From Candidatus Flavonifractor merdavium (GTDB lineage Bacteria; Bacillota; Clostridia; Oscillospirales; Oscillospiraceae): a stretch of DNA of 50,356 nt. Shown one piece after another: positions 30,592 through 38,550 of the stretch. The stretch lies in assembly GCA_019119335.1 (NCBI GenBank), contig DWXF01000054.1, positions 1-50,356 of the forward strand, given 5' to 3'. Under the pieces are notes generated by a model. That model had not been told where the DNA came from. It saw only the letters and a list, made by a program, of their open reading frames with translations, and made no database searches. Made by a program: the position numbers and the translations under genes. The first letter of the stretch is position 1, and every line of letters starts with the position of its first letter.

Positions 30592-31167
30592 ATGGAAAAG
30601 ACTGCTGTGCAGAAGCTGGCCGGAGCATTGAAAATCTTGGTGATTATTACCTTTGCATGCAATCTGATTGCCCTGTTGCTGGTACCGGGGCTGGTGATGT
30701 TCCGGCATGCCTATCCCATGCTGTTGGATTTGGAGTGGAGTGCTGGAGATGCGGCGGGCGTTGCGTTCTTCCTGCCCATCGGCTTTGCTGCAGCCTGGGG
30801 CAGCGTGTGGGGGGACGGGGCATACAGCGTTGTCCTCACCCTTTTTCTGTTGTTCTGCGGCGTGTGTACCGCAGTGGTGCTGTGGCAGGCCCGGCGGGTG
30901 CTGGACACGGTGCTGGAGGGTTTGCCCTTTCAGGAAAAGAACAGCAAAAGCCTCCGATGCGCGGCAGCGTGCAGCTTTCTGATCTCCGCTGCCGCTCTGG
31001 TGCGGCTGATCTGGGGGCTGGCGTACTACCGCACCATTGAGCCACTGCTGTCCTATAACGCCCTGTTTGTCCCCGTGTTCTTTATGGCGGGGCTGCTCTG
31101 CCTGGTGATGTCCGCCCTGTTCCGGCAGGCGGCGGAGCTGAAGGCGGAAAACGATCTCACCATTTAG
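30592..31167 (+). CDS. DUF2975-family membrane protein
   Basis: 191 residues with four membrane helices and the DUF2975 segment VLDTVLEGLPFQEKNSKSLR between helices 2 and 3. Members are normally followed by a small XRE regulator, as here after 11 bp, and the pair is thought to act together as a membrane sensor-regulator unit. Mechanism unknown. GGGGGAGA precedes the ATG. Confidence 0.82.
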   Translation: MEKTAVQKLAGALKILVIITFACNLIALLLVPGLVMFRHAYPMLLDLEWSAGDAAGVAFFLPIGFAAAWGSVWGDGAYSVVLTLFLLFCGVCTAVVLWQARRVLDTVLEGLPFQEKNSKSLRCAAACSFLISAAALVRLIWGLAYYRTIEPLLSYNALFVPVFFMAGLLCLVMSALFRQAAELKAENDLTI

Positions 31168-31178
31168 GGGGTGGAGCC

Positions 31179-31406
31179 ATGCCAATCGTAGTCAATCTGG
31201 ATGTGATGATGGCCAAGCGTAAAATGAGCCTCAACGAGCTCTCCGCCAAAGTGGACATCACCCTGGCCAACCTGTCCATCCTGAAGAATAATCATGCCAA
31301 GGCGGTGCGCTTTACTACCCTGGAGGCTATCTGCAAAGCACTGGACTGCCAACCCGGGGATCTGCTGGAGTATGTGCCGGAGGAAGGGTCGAATTCTGAA
31401 ACTTAG
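31179..31406 (+). CDS. Cro/C1-type HTH regulator, YozG-like
   Basis: 75 residues; helix-turn-helix MSLNELSAKVDITLANLSILKN followed by TTLEAICKALDCQPGDLLEY, the conserved end of this small family. It pairs with the DUF2975 gene upstream. GGGGGTGG precedes the ATG. Confidence 0.9.
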   Translation: MPIVVNLDVMMAKRKMSLNELSAKVDITLANLSILKNNHAKAVRFTTLEAICKALDCQPGDLLEYVPEEGSNSET

Positions 31407-31426
31407 GGATGCATCTGTTCCGGGAG

Positions 31427-31437
31427 TATGGTATAAT
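31427..31437 (+). promoter_or_regulatory. Extended -10 promoter element of guaA
   Basis: TATGGTATAAT gives a full extended -10 box (TRTGN plus TATAAT, 31432-31437). No -35 hexamer is visible at 17 bp, as expected for extended -10 promoters. Leader of about 30 nt; no room for a purine riboswitch. Confidence 0.6.
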
Positions 31438-31473
31438 CGGGGCTGGTAAACTATGTAACAGGGAGGAACCGGG

Positions 31474-32763
31474 ATGAAGCAAGACATGATCCTTATCTTA
31501 GACCTGGGCAGCGACCAGAACGCCCAACTGGCCCGAGAGATCCGGGCGCTGGGGCTGTACAGCGAGATCCATCCCCACGACATTACACTGGAGGAGCTCC
31601 ACGCCCTGCCCAATGTAAAGGGCATCATTCTCAACGGCGGCCCCAACCGTGTGGTGGACGGTGTGGAGATCGACGTCTCCAAGGAAATTTACAACTGCGA
31701 GGTGCCGGTGCTGCTGGCCGACCACAAGGGGGACGCCCCCTGGCCGGAGGACCTGGAGGCGCGCAAGCAGGCGCTGTCCAACTTTATCTTTGGTGTGTGT
31801 GGCGCGCAGGCCAACTGGAACATGGAGAACTTTATTGCCGACCAGATTGAGCTTATCCGCCGTCAGGTGGGGGACAAGAAGGTCCTGCTGGCCCTCTCCG
31901 GGGGCGTGGATTCCTCCGTTGTGGCTGCCCTGCTGATCAAGGCGGTGGGCAAGCAGCTCACCTGCGTTCACGTCAACCACGGCCTGCTCCGCAAGGGGGA
32001 GCCTGAACAGGTGGTACAGGTGTTCCGCCATGAAATGGACGCCAACCTCATTTATGTGGACGCAGTGGACCGTTTTCTGGACAAGCTGGCCGGTGTGTCC
32101 GACCCGGAGCGCAAGCGCAAGATCATCGGCGAGGAGTTCATCCGTGTCTTTGACGAGGAGGCCCGTAAGCTGGAGGGGATCTCCTTCCTGGGACAGGGCA
32201 CCATCTACCCCGATATCATTGAGTCCGGCACCAAGACCGTGAAGGCGGTCAAGAGCCACCACAATGTGGGCGGCCTGCCGGAGGACCTGGATTTCGAGCT
32301 GGTGGAGCCCCTGAAGATGCTCTTCAAGGACGAGGTCCGTGCCTGCGGTAAGGCCCTGGGCCTGCCGGACAGCATGGTGTACCGCCAGCCCTTCCCCGGC
32401 CCCGGTCTGGGTGTGCGCTGCCTGGGCGCCATCACCCGGGACCGTCTGGAGGCTCTGCGGGAGTCCGACGCCATCCTCCGGGAGGAGTTTGCCAAGAACG
32501 GCCTGGAGGGCAAGGTGTGGCAGTATTTCACTGTGGTGCCTGACATCAAGAGTGTGGGCGTCCGGGACGGCAAGCGCGCCGACGAGTGGCCCGCCATTAT
32601 CCGGGCAGTCAATACCGTGGACGCCATGACCGCCACGGTGGAGGATGTTCCGTTTGCCCTGCTCCAGCATATCACCGACCGCATCACCCATGAGGTGAAG
32701 GGTATCAACCGGGTCCTGTACGACCTGACGCCGAAGCCTACTGGCACCATCGAGTGGGAGTGA
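31474..32763 (+). CDS. guaA: GMP synthase with truncated, inactive-looking glutaminase domain
   Basis: GuaA aminates XMP to GMP with ATP and ammonia taken from glutamine. The ATP-pyrophosphatase domain (about 110-305, LALSGGVDSSVV at 139-150) and the C-terminal dimer domain (ending TPKPTGTIEWE) are intact. The N-terminal class I glutaminase domain is reduced to about 110 residues: it keeps its first strands (ILILDLGS, GIILNGGP) but where the nucleophile elbow GICYG is expected it reads VPVLLADHKGD, and the segment with the catalytic His and Glu is missing. At 429 residues it is about 85 shorter than usual. It should use free ammonia or a separate glutaminase. CAGGGAGG precedes the ATG. Confidence 0.93.
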   Translation: MKQDMILILDLGSDQNAQLAREIRALGLYSEIHPHDITLEELHALPNVKGIILNGGPNRVVDGVEIDVSKEIYNCEVPVLLADHKGDAPWPEDLEARKQALSNFIFGVCGAQANWNMENFIADQIELIRRQVGDKKVLLALSGGVDSSVVAALLIKAVGKQLTCVHVNHGLLRKGEPEQVVQVFRHEMDANLIYVDAVDRFLDKLAGVSDPERKRKIIGEEFIRVFDEEARKLEGISFLGQGTIYPDIIESGTKTVKAVKSHHNVGGLPEDLDFELVEPLKMLFKDEVRACGKALGLPDSMVYRQPFPGPGLGVRCLGAITRDRLEALRESDAILREEFAKNGLEGKVWQYFTVVPDIKSVGVRDGKRADEWPAIIRAVNTVDAMTATVEDVPFALLQHITDRITHEVKGINRVLYDLTPKPTGTIEWE

Positions 32764-32772
32764 CCTAAGCAA

Positions 32773-32813
32773 CCCACAGAGCATTGCGCTGCAATGCTCT
32801 GTGGGCTTTTTTT
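32773..32813 (+). terminator. Strong intrinsic terminator after guaA
   Basis: Perfect 15-bp stem (CCCACAGAGCATTGC at 32773-32787, complement 32791-32805), 3-nt loop, T-run. Confidence 0.93.
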
Positions 32814-32913
32814 ACTTTTGGTGGGAATTTTTGCATAGAAAGATCTTGCCATTTCCTCCGGGATCTGACATATTGAACAAAAAAGGGCGTTTGGGCCCAT
32901 TTTTTTCAATTTG

Positions 32914-32935
32914 TTACTTACTGTCCAGTCAGTAA
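32914..32935 (+). promoter_or_regulatory. Palindromic operator before the TetR gene
   Basis: TTACTTACTG-TC-CAGTCAGTAA: two 10-bp arms with one mismatch, typical of TetR-type self-operators. It lies about 20-40 bp before the possible start codons of the TetR gene. A clear promoter was not assigned. Confidence 0.65.
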
Positions 32936-32993
32936 TGATGCGGAGGCGGTAGCTATTCAGCCTAATGTAAATAAGGAACGCGCCACGGAACTG

Positions 32994-33539
32994 TTGGAGA
33001 TCTGTTTTGACACCTTTTGCCGCCACGGCCTGGAGGGCACCAGCCTGAAAATGCTCTCGGAGGCCTGCGGTGTGACCAATGCTGCTCTGGTCTACTATTT
33101 CGGTACCAAGGATAATATTGTCATTGAGTCCACGGCCCACTGCATGGCCAGGGTGGAGGACGACTTCATGGCCAACGCCCCCACCAGCTTTTCCGACATC
33201 GCCCGGTTTCTCCAGCAGATGCCCGCTCTCACGGCCAGGCGCCACGGGGCCAAGTACCGATTTATGTACCAGGTCTATGCCAGTCCCAAATACCGGGAGA
33301 AGGGCAGAGAATTCTTTCAGGGTGTGAACGTGCGGTACGGCCAGTATGCCCGGCAGCTCTCCGGCAAGCTGGGCCTGCCGGCGGATTTTATCCAGGGGAT
33401 GACCTACTGTTTTGTCCGGGCCTGTGTGCACTACGCCCTCTTTGAGGACGAGGAATATCTGAACCTGCAGCTCAACGCCATCCGCGCATCTCTGGCTGCC
33501 GTGGCCGGCAGCATACAAGGAAAGGAGAGAAATCCATGA
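32994..33539 (+). CDS. TetR/AcrR-family regulator
   Basis: From TTG 32994 the frame gives 181 residues: helix-turn-helix TSLKMLSEACGVTNAALVYYFGTKDN and a C-terminal ligand domain. The TTG has no ribosome site and cuts the first helix short. The frame is open upstream, and ATT at 32955 lies 8 nt after GGAGG (32942-32946); starting there adds QPNVNKERATELL, the usual TetR N-terminus, so a rare ATT start is plausible. The stop overlaps the start of the surface protein gene (ATGA), tying the two together. A near-perfect palindrome upstream suggests autoregulation. Confidence 0.8.
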   Translation: MEICFDTFCRHGLEGTSLKMLSEACGVTNAALVYYFGTKDNIVIESTAHCMARVEDDFMANAPTSFSDIARFLQQMPALTARRHGAKYRFMYQVYASPKYREKGREFFQGVNVRYGQYARQLSGKLGLPADFIQGMTYCFVRACVHYALFEDEEYLNLQLNAIRASLAAVAGSIQGKERNP

Positions 33540-36500
33540 AGAAACGACTGTTCAGCATCCTCTGCGTTCTGGCCCTGTGCCTGACCATGCTGCCGGTGAC
33601 GGCTCTGGCGGCGGAGACTCCTGCCACCAATGTGACAGTGTGCGGTGTAGAGCTGGACTGCACCAGCGGTAATACTGTCTACGCCATCGCGAACGATACC
33701 GATGTGCAGATAGTGACGGGCTCTCCTAGCGAAGACGACTGGAACATCAAGTTTGAAAGCGGCACCCTGACCCTGAGAGGCGCCACGATCAAGGTACCGA
33801 TGTTCAACTACGGCATCAACTACGGCATCTACTGTGCCAGCGGCAGCCTTAAGATTCTCCTGGAGGGTGTCAGTACGATTCAGTACTCAGATGATGGGTA
33901 CCAGGGAATTTATTGCGAGTCTGAAAGCACTCTGATGATTCAGGGAACGGGGGAGAACGCCAGTCTGGCCTTCAGCGGGTTTCATGACATCGGCTACGGA
34001 ATTCAATCCAACGGCGGCTGCGTCATCCAGAATGTTATGCTGACAAGTTCGGATTCTGCACCGGCTTTTGAACTGATTAGCTGCGGCCAGACGCTGGAGA
34101 TTTCCGACAGCACAATCCAGGTAGATGGGTCGAATGGTGTGTTCAGCGCCTCAGAGACTGCCGAGGTGACAAGATCTACCATCACGCTCACCGGTCAGGA
34201 CGACAACACCTCTTCGGACGCGGCTATGTGGGCGAATCGTGATCTTACCCTCACAGATACCACGGTGGAGATGGAGCGGCTGCTGGTATCTGAATTTGGC
34301 AGCGCTGTCAAATCCGCTTCCGGTGACGTGACCCTGAGCGGCAAGACCTCCATTACCATAGGAGAGCCTCTGCAACCTGACATGTGGTACGCCGTCTATG
34401 CCGCCGGGGCGCTGACCATACCGGACAATGCGGAGGTAACTGTCAGCACCGGCTTGAACTATGGCCTTTACGCTGGGGGCAATCTGACCATCGGCCAGGC
34501 TGCTGTGAACATCAGCACCGCCGGAGCTGCTCTGTACAGCGGCGCAGATTCCATCCGCATCGGAGAAACTGCCTATCAGAACACCGACCTGCAGGAGTTA
34601 AGCAGCGTTACGATAACGGACGGCGCGATAACTGGTCAAGGGCGTGCCTATGATATCTGGGTGGGCGGCGTCCGGGTTACCGACGCCAATGCCTCCGATG
34701 TGCTGGGCGATGGGAAGGTCCGCTATGATGCCGCCGCCAACACTTTGACCCTGGACAATGCGGAAATTACTGGAATATATAACGACAACGTGGCCGGCAG
34801 TACTTGTATCTATGCCGAAGGCGACCTGAAGCTGGAACTGGTGGGAGAGAATAAAGTCACATCGACAGGCGACACAGACGATAGGGTGCACGGGGTCTAT
34901 GTCATTGGCAGTTTGGACATCTCCGGCGGTTCGCTCACTGCCGCCATCTCCGGCGGCAATGCGTTTTCCAATGCTAGCTATGTCAATTTCGGTCTGACGA
35001 TTACAGGCAGCACCGTCATAGCCACGTCGGAACCTCCGGGACACGCGGCCTCTATTGGCTATATCCTTTTGGACGAAGTGGAATATCAGGTGGAAGAGGA
35101 TGCGACACGGTTCAGTGTGGAGAATGGTGTTGTCACCTCCGGCGCACATCTCAAAGGGGCAGACAGCCTGTATGTGAATGGCGTGAATATGCTGGACAGC
35201 AGCGCCGCGAAGCCAGAGGGCGTCAGCTATGACGCCGCCACCAATACCCTGACTCTGACCAATGCGTCTATTACCAAGGCTTACAATAACTGTGGTATCG
35301 AGGGCGAGGGGCCTCTGACCATCAACCTGGTGGGGAATACCACGGTTAAAAGTGAGGCCGGGCCCTTTGAACGAGGCGTTTACTTCCGGGGAACTGTGCG
35401 GGTAACCGGCAGCGGCAGCCTGACTGCCCACGGAGATAGGTATGGAATTTATGTCTCTGAGAATTTCACGGTGCAGGGCGGCAGCGTCACCGGCACCAGT
35501 ACCGGTGACGGTAGTGATGGTATCCGGGTTTATGGCACTTTGACGGTGCGTGGCGGTGCGGTTACCGGCAATGGAACGGAGGCGGCTATTTTGGTCGTAT
35601 CTGGCCCAGGCGCGAAAGCGGATGAACTGATCGTCCTGCCGGAGGGATATATGCCGGCGGGCTATGAGCTGCAGACTTTGGATATGGGGGATGGCTTTAC
35701 CCGGGCCTCCATCGTACCTGCGGGTGGCACGCTGAGCGAGGATAGACCGGGATCTCTCACCGGTGCGGCCAAGTCGATTGCCCTGAAGGCCGGGCAGAGC
35801 ACCGATCCCGGCGGTTCCACCGGCGGCGGCTCTTCCGGTGGCGGTAGCTCTTCCGGCTCCACCACGGAAACCACCCAGAATCCCGACGGCTCCACCACTA
35901 CTACGGTGACCAAGCCTGACGGCTCTACCACCGAGACCACCAAGAGGCCGGATGGCTCCCAGGAGGTGGTGAATACCGATAAGGAGGGCAATGTCACCAC
36001 TACCACTACCGACAAGGATGGCAACAATACCGAGACCGTGGAAAAGACCGACGGCTCCAGCCAGACTACCGTCATCAACAAGGACGGCTCCGGCTCCACC
36101 ACCACCAGCCAGGACGGCCGGATGGAGGCCCGGGTGAAGCTGACCGCCGCAGTGGTGGACAGCGCGGCGGAGAAGGGAGAGACCGTGAAGCTGCCCATGC
36201 CCGCCATTCCCGTCACCTCCGACAAGGAGAACGCCCCCACTGTCACTGCGGAGCTGCCCGCCGGGCAGTCCGTGAAGGTGGAGATCCCGGTGGAGAACCC
36301 CACCGCCGGTACCGTGGCCGTACGGGTGAAGTCGGACGGCAGCGAGGAGATTATCAAGACCTCCATCACCAGCGAGACCGGCGTGGTGGTCACCATCCAG
36401 GACGGCGACAAGGTCAAGATCGTGGACAACAGCACGGAATTTACCGATGTGCCTGACACCTATTGGGGCGCGGAGGCCATCGATTTCGTCTCCAGCCGGG

Positions 36501-36997
36501 AGCTGATGAACGGCGTGGGGAACAAGCTCTTTGCCCCCGGCGACAAGCTGACCCGGGGCCAGCTCTGCCAGCTCCTTTATAACCTGGAGGACGCGCCCGC
36601 CTCGGGCGACAGCGCCTTTACCGACGTGGCCGACGGCGCGTGGTTTGCCGACGCGGTGGATTGGGCGGCGTTCCAGGGTATCGTGAGCGGCTACGGCAAT
36701 GGCGCCTTCGGCCCCAACGATCCCATTACCCGGGAGCAGCTGACGGTCATGCTCTACCGCTACGCACAGCTCAAGGGCTACGACGTGAGGGTGGGCGAGG
36801 ACACCAATATCCTCAGCTACACCGACGCCCAGGCAATTTCCGAGTACACTGTCTCCGCTATGCAGTGGGCCTGCGGCGCGGGGATCATCAAGGGTACCGG
36901 TGATGGCAGTATGCTCAGTCCCTTGGGGGACGCCACCAGGGCTGAGGTGGCCACCATGCTGATGAGATTCTGCGTGAATGTGACAGAAGCAGGCTGA
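33536..36997 (+). CDS. Secreted SLH-anchored surface protein with repeat domains
   Basis: 1153 residues. Signal peptide 1-26 (KKRLFSILCVLALC, cleavage near ALAA). Three related modules of about 170 residues begin near 30, 375 and 545, each with a V-x-G-V segment, a YDAA-NTLTL-NA-I strand pattern and Gly/Ile-Tyr repeats suggesting a beta-solenoid. A Gly/Ser and TTTE/DGST-rich linker follows (about 760-865), then a small beta domain, and three SLH domains (about 967, 1027 and 1094; FTDVPDTYWG, FTDVADGAWF, SYTDAQAISE) that bind the wall polymer. It is probably displayed at the cell surface. It is translated right after a TetR regulator (ATGA overlap). Ligand unknown. Confidence 0.88.
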   Translation: MKKRLFSILCVLALCLTMLPVTALAAETPATNVTVCGVELDCTSGNTVYAIANDTDVQIVTGSPSEDDWNIKFESGTLTLRGATIKVPMFNYGINYGIYCASGSLKILLEGVSTIQYSDDGYQGIYCESESTLMIQGTGENASLAFSGFHDIGYGIQSNGGCVIQNVMLTSSDSAPAFELISCGQTLEISDSTIQVDGSNGVFSASETAEVTRSTITLTGQDDNTSSDAAMWANRDLTLTDTTVEMERLLVSEFGSAVKSASGDVTLSGKTSITIGEPLQPDMWYAVYAAGALTIPDNAEVTVSTGLNYGLYAGGNLTIGQAAVNISTAGAALYSGADSIRIGETAYQNTDLQELSSVTITDGAITGQGRAYDIWVGGVRVTDANASDVLGDGKVRYDAAANTLTLDNAEITGIYNDNVAGSTCIYAEGDLKLELVGENKVTSTGDTDDRVHGVYVIGSLDISGGSLTAAISGGNAFSNASYVNFGLTITGSTVIATSEPPGHAASIGYILLDEVEYQVEEDATRFSVENGVVTSGAHLKGADSLYVNGVNMLDSSAAKPEGVSYDAATNTLTLTNASITKAYNNCGIEGEGPLTINLVGNTTVKSEAGPFERGVYFRGTVRVTGSGSLTAHGDRYGIYVSENFTVQGGSVTGTSTGDGSDGIRVYGTLTVRGGAVTGNGTEAAILVVSGPGAKADELIVLPEGYMPAGYELQTLDMGDGFTRASIVPAGGTLSEDRPGSLTGAAKSIALKAGQSTDPGGSTGGGSSGGGSSSGSTTETTQNPDGSTTTTVTKPDGSTTETTKRPDGSQEVVNTDKEGNVTTTTTDKDGNNTETVEKTDGSSQTTVINKDGSGSTTTSQDGRMEARVKLTAAVVDSAAEKGETVKLPMPAIPVTSDKENAPTVTAELPAGQSVKVEIPVENPTAGTVAVRVKSDGSEEIIKTSITSETGVVVTIQDGDKVKIVDNSTEFTDVPDTYWGAEAIDFVSSRELMNGVGNKLFAPGDKLTRGQLCQLLYNLEDAPASGDSAFTDVADGAWFADAVDWAAFQGIVSGYGNGAFGPNDPITREQLTVMLYRYAQLKGYDVRVGEDTNILSYTDAQAISEYTVSAMQWACGAGIIKGTGDGSMLSPLGDATRAEVATMLMRFCVNVTEAG

Positions 36998-37021
36998 ATT
37001 TTCTAAATAGGAGCAACCCGG

Positions 37022-37076
37022 GAAATCCCGCGGAGCATTGCGGCGCAATGTCCCGCGGGATTTCTGCGCTTTTTTT
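37022..37076 (+). terminator. Terminator after the surface protein gene
   Basis: A 12-bp outer stem (GAAATCCCGCGG at 37022-37033 with 37053-37064), a small bulge and an inner CATTGC/GCAATG stem, followed by CTGCGC and a T-run. The inner core closely resembles that of the guaA terminator. Confidence 0.8.
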
Positions 37077-37099
37077 GAAACAAAACAATCTCATGACAC

Positions 37100-37145
37100 T
37101 TGACAACTAATGCTATTAGTTTTATTATAACTAACAGTATTAGTT
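37100..37145 (+). promoter_or_regulatory. TetR promoter with two operator copies
   Basis: TTGACA (37100-37105), 17-bp spacer, TATTAT (37123-37128). AACTAATGCTATTAGTT (37105-37121, perfect 7-bp arms) fills the spacer; a near copy AACTAACAGTATTAGTT (37129-37145) lies right after the -10 box. The sites match at 14 of 17 positions and fit autorepression by the TetR protein encoded 17 bp downstream. Confidence 0.8.
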
Positions 37146-37161
37146 TTGAGGAGGCAATTAC

Positions 37162-37758
37162 ATGGGTGCGAAAGGACTGACAAAAGACCTCATCCTGGCG
37201 GAGGCGGTGGCCTGTATGGAGAGCACCGGCCAGCCGGTGGTTTCACTGCATGAGGTGGCGAGAAGACTGGGGGTAAAGACGCCGTCTCTTTATAATCATA
37301 TCAAAAACACAAAAGAGCTGCGGTATGAGATTTTTCAATATGCCATCGGCCAATTTGTGGCCAACCAGCGGGCGGCAACGGCAAACAAACGAAAGGACGA
37401 GGCGGTAAGGGCCTTCGCGGAGGCGTACCATACCTTTGCTGTTGAGAACAAGGGACTGTATCGGCTGATCATGTCCATTCCTTCGGAGGAGGATGACCGG
37501 GCAAAAGAGGTAGCCATTCCGCTGCTGGAAACGGTGGTGGAGATTCTGACGGACTACGGCCTGACAGAGGAGAGTGTGGCCCATTGGCAGCGGGTGCTCC
37601 GTGCCATTCTGCACGGCTTTATTTCAGAGGAGGATTTGGGCTACTTTTATTACTACAAATCCATTGATCTGAAAAAAAGCCGGGATATTGCCGTACAGTG
37701 TTTTCTGGACGGCCTGCATGCGGAAATCGGAGACAGGTATCAGGGTTCAGAGGAGTAA
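37162..37758 (+). CDS. TetR-family regulator with WHG-type C-terminal domain
   Basis: 198 residues: helix-turn-helix VSLHEVARRLGVKTPSLYNHIKN and a C-terminal part like the TetR_C WHG group (LRAILHGFISEEDLGYF). GAGGAGG precedes ATG 37162. The MATE-kinase reading frame begins 3 bp after its stop, so this TetR probably controls that exporter. Two operator copies lie in its promoter. Confidence 0.92.
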   Translation: MGAKGLTKDLILAEAVACMESTGQPVVSLHEVARRLGVKTPSLYNHIKNTKELRYEIFQYAIGQFVANQRAATANKRKDEAVRAFAEAYHTFAVENKGLYRLIMSIPSEEDDRAKEVAIPLLETVVEILTDYGLTEESVAHWQRVLRAILHGFISEEDLGYFYYYKSIDLKKSRDIAVQCFLDGLHAEIGDRYQGSEE

Positions 37759-37761
37759 GCC

Positions 37762-38550
37762 ATGACAAAAGACAATGAATTGTTTACATCCATGCCTGTG
37801 GGCAAAGCGGTGGCCAGGCTGGCTGTACCAACGGTAGTCAGCCAGATTATTGTCATTCTATATAGCCTGGCGGATACCTTTTTCATCGGACAGATCGGAG
37901 ATCCGAACCAGATTGCCGCGCTGTCCATCACCTTTCCCATTTATACCCTTCTGACTGCTGTGGCCAACCTGTTCGGCATCGGCGCCAACAGCGTCATTGC
38001 CAGGAGCCTGGGGCAGAACGATGAGACCACCGCAAAGAAGGCGTCCGCCTTTTCCTTCTGGGCAAGCCTTGCTCTGACGGCGGTTTTGTCGGTACTGCTG
38101 GCTGTGTTTATGCAGCCCATCCTGCTGTTTTTCGGCGCCGACGAGTTTACTCTGGGATTTACCACCGACTATCTGTTCTGGGTGTTTGTCATCGGCGGGA
38201 TCCCCACGGTGGCGGGTCTGGTGCTGGGGCACCTGGTCCGCTCGGTGGGAAAGACCAAGGAGGCCGGCATCGGACTGACCATCGGCGGCGTCATGAATAT
38301 TATCCTGGACCCTGTATTCATCTTTGTGTTTGAAATGGATGTGGCCGGTGCGGCGGTTGCCACCATGCTCTCCAATGTGATCTCCATGCTGTACTTTTTT
38401 GTGGTGCTGGCAAAGCTCAGAAAGAGCAGCGTGTTGACTCTGGCGCCCAGGTATGTTTCTCTGGAGAAGAAAGTGGCCTGGGGACCCTGTCGGTGGGATT
38501 CCCCGCCGCCATTTCGGTGCTGCTGGTCTCTGTCTCCATTATGCTGCTGA
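37762..38550 (+). pseudogene. MATE transporter, 5' half of a frameshifted MATE-kinase fusion
   Basis: The frame encodes a normal MATE N-terminal half (MPVGKAVARLAVPTVVSQII, ADTFFIGQIGD) through LEKKVAW, then continues as out-of-frame sequence (GPCRWDSPPPFR) to a stop at 38548. The correct continuation, TLSVGFPAAISVLLVS, is in the -1 frame. The break lies between 38476 and 38492, most simply loss of one G in the run 38480-38483. Without correction the transporter would be truncated after about six helices. Sequencing error, a real mutation, or frameshifting are all possible. Confidence 0.8.

Noticed and set aside
31400..31473. Purine riboswitch before guaA
   Set aside because: The extended -10 box leaves a leader of only about 30 nt, too short for the aptamer.
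38476..38492. Programmed ribosomal frameshift in the MATE-kinase gene
   Set aside because: No standard slippery heptamer or obvious stimulatory structure is visible; a one-base loss in the G run explains it more simply.
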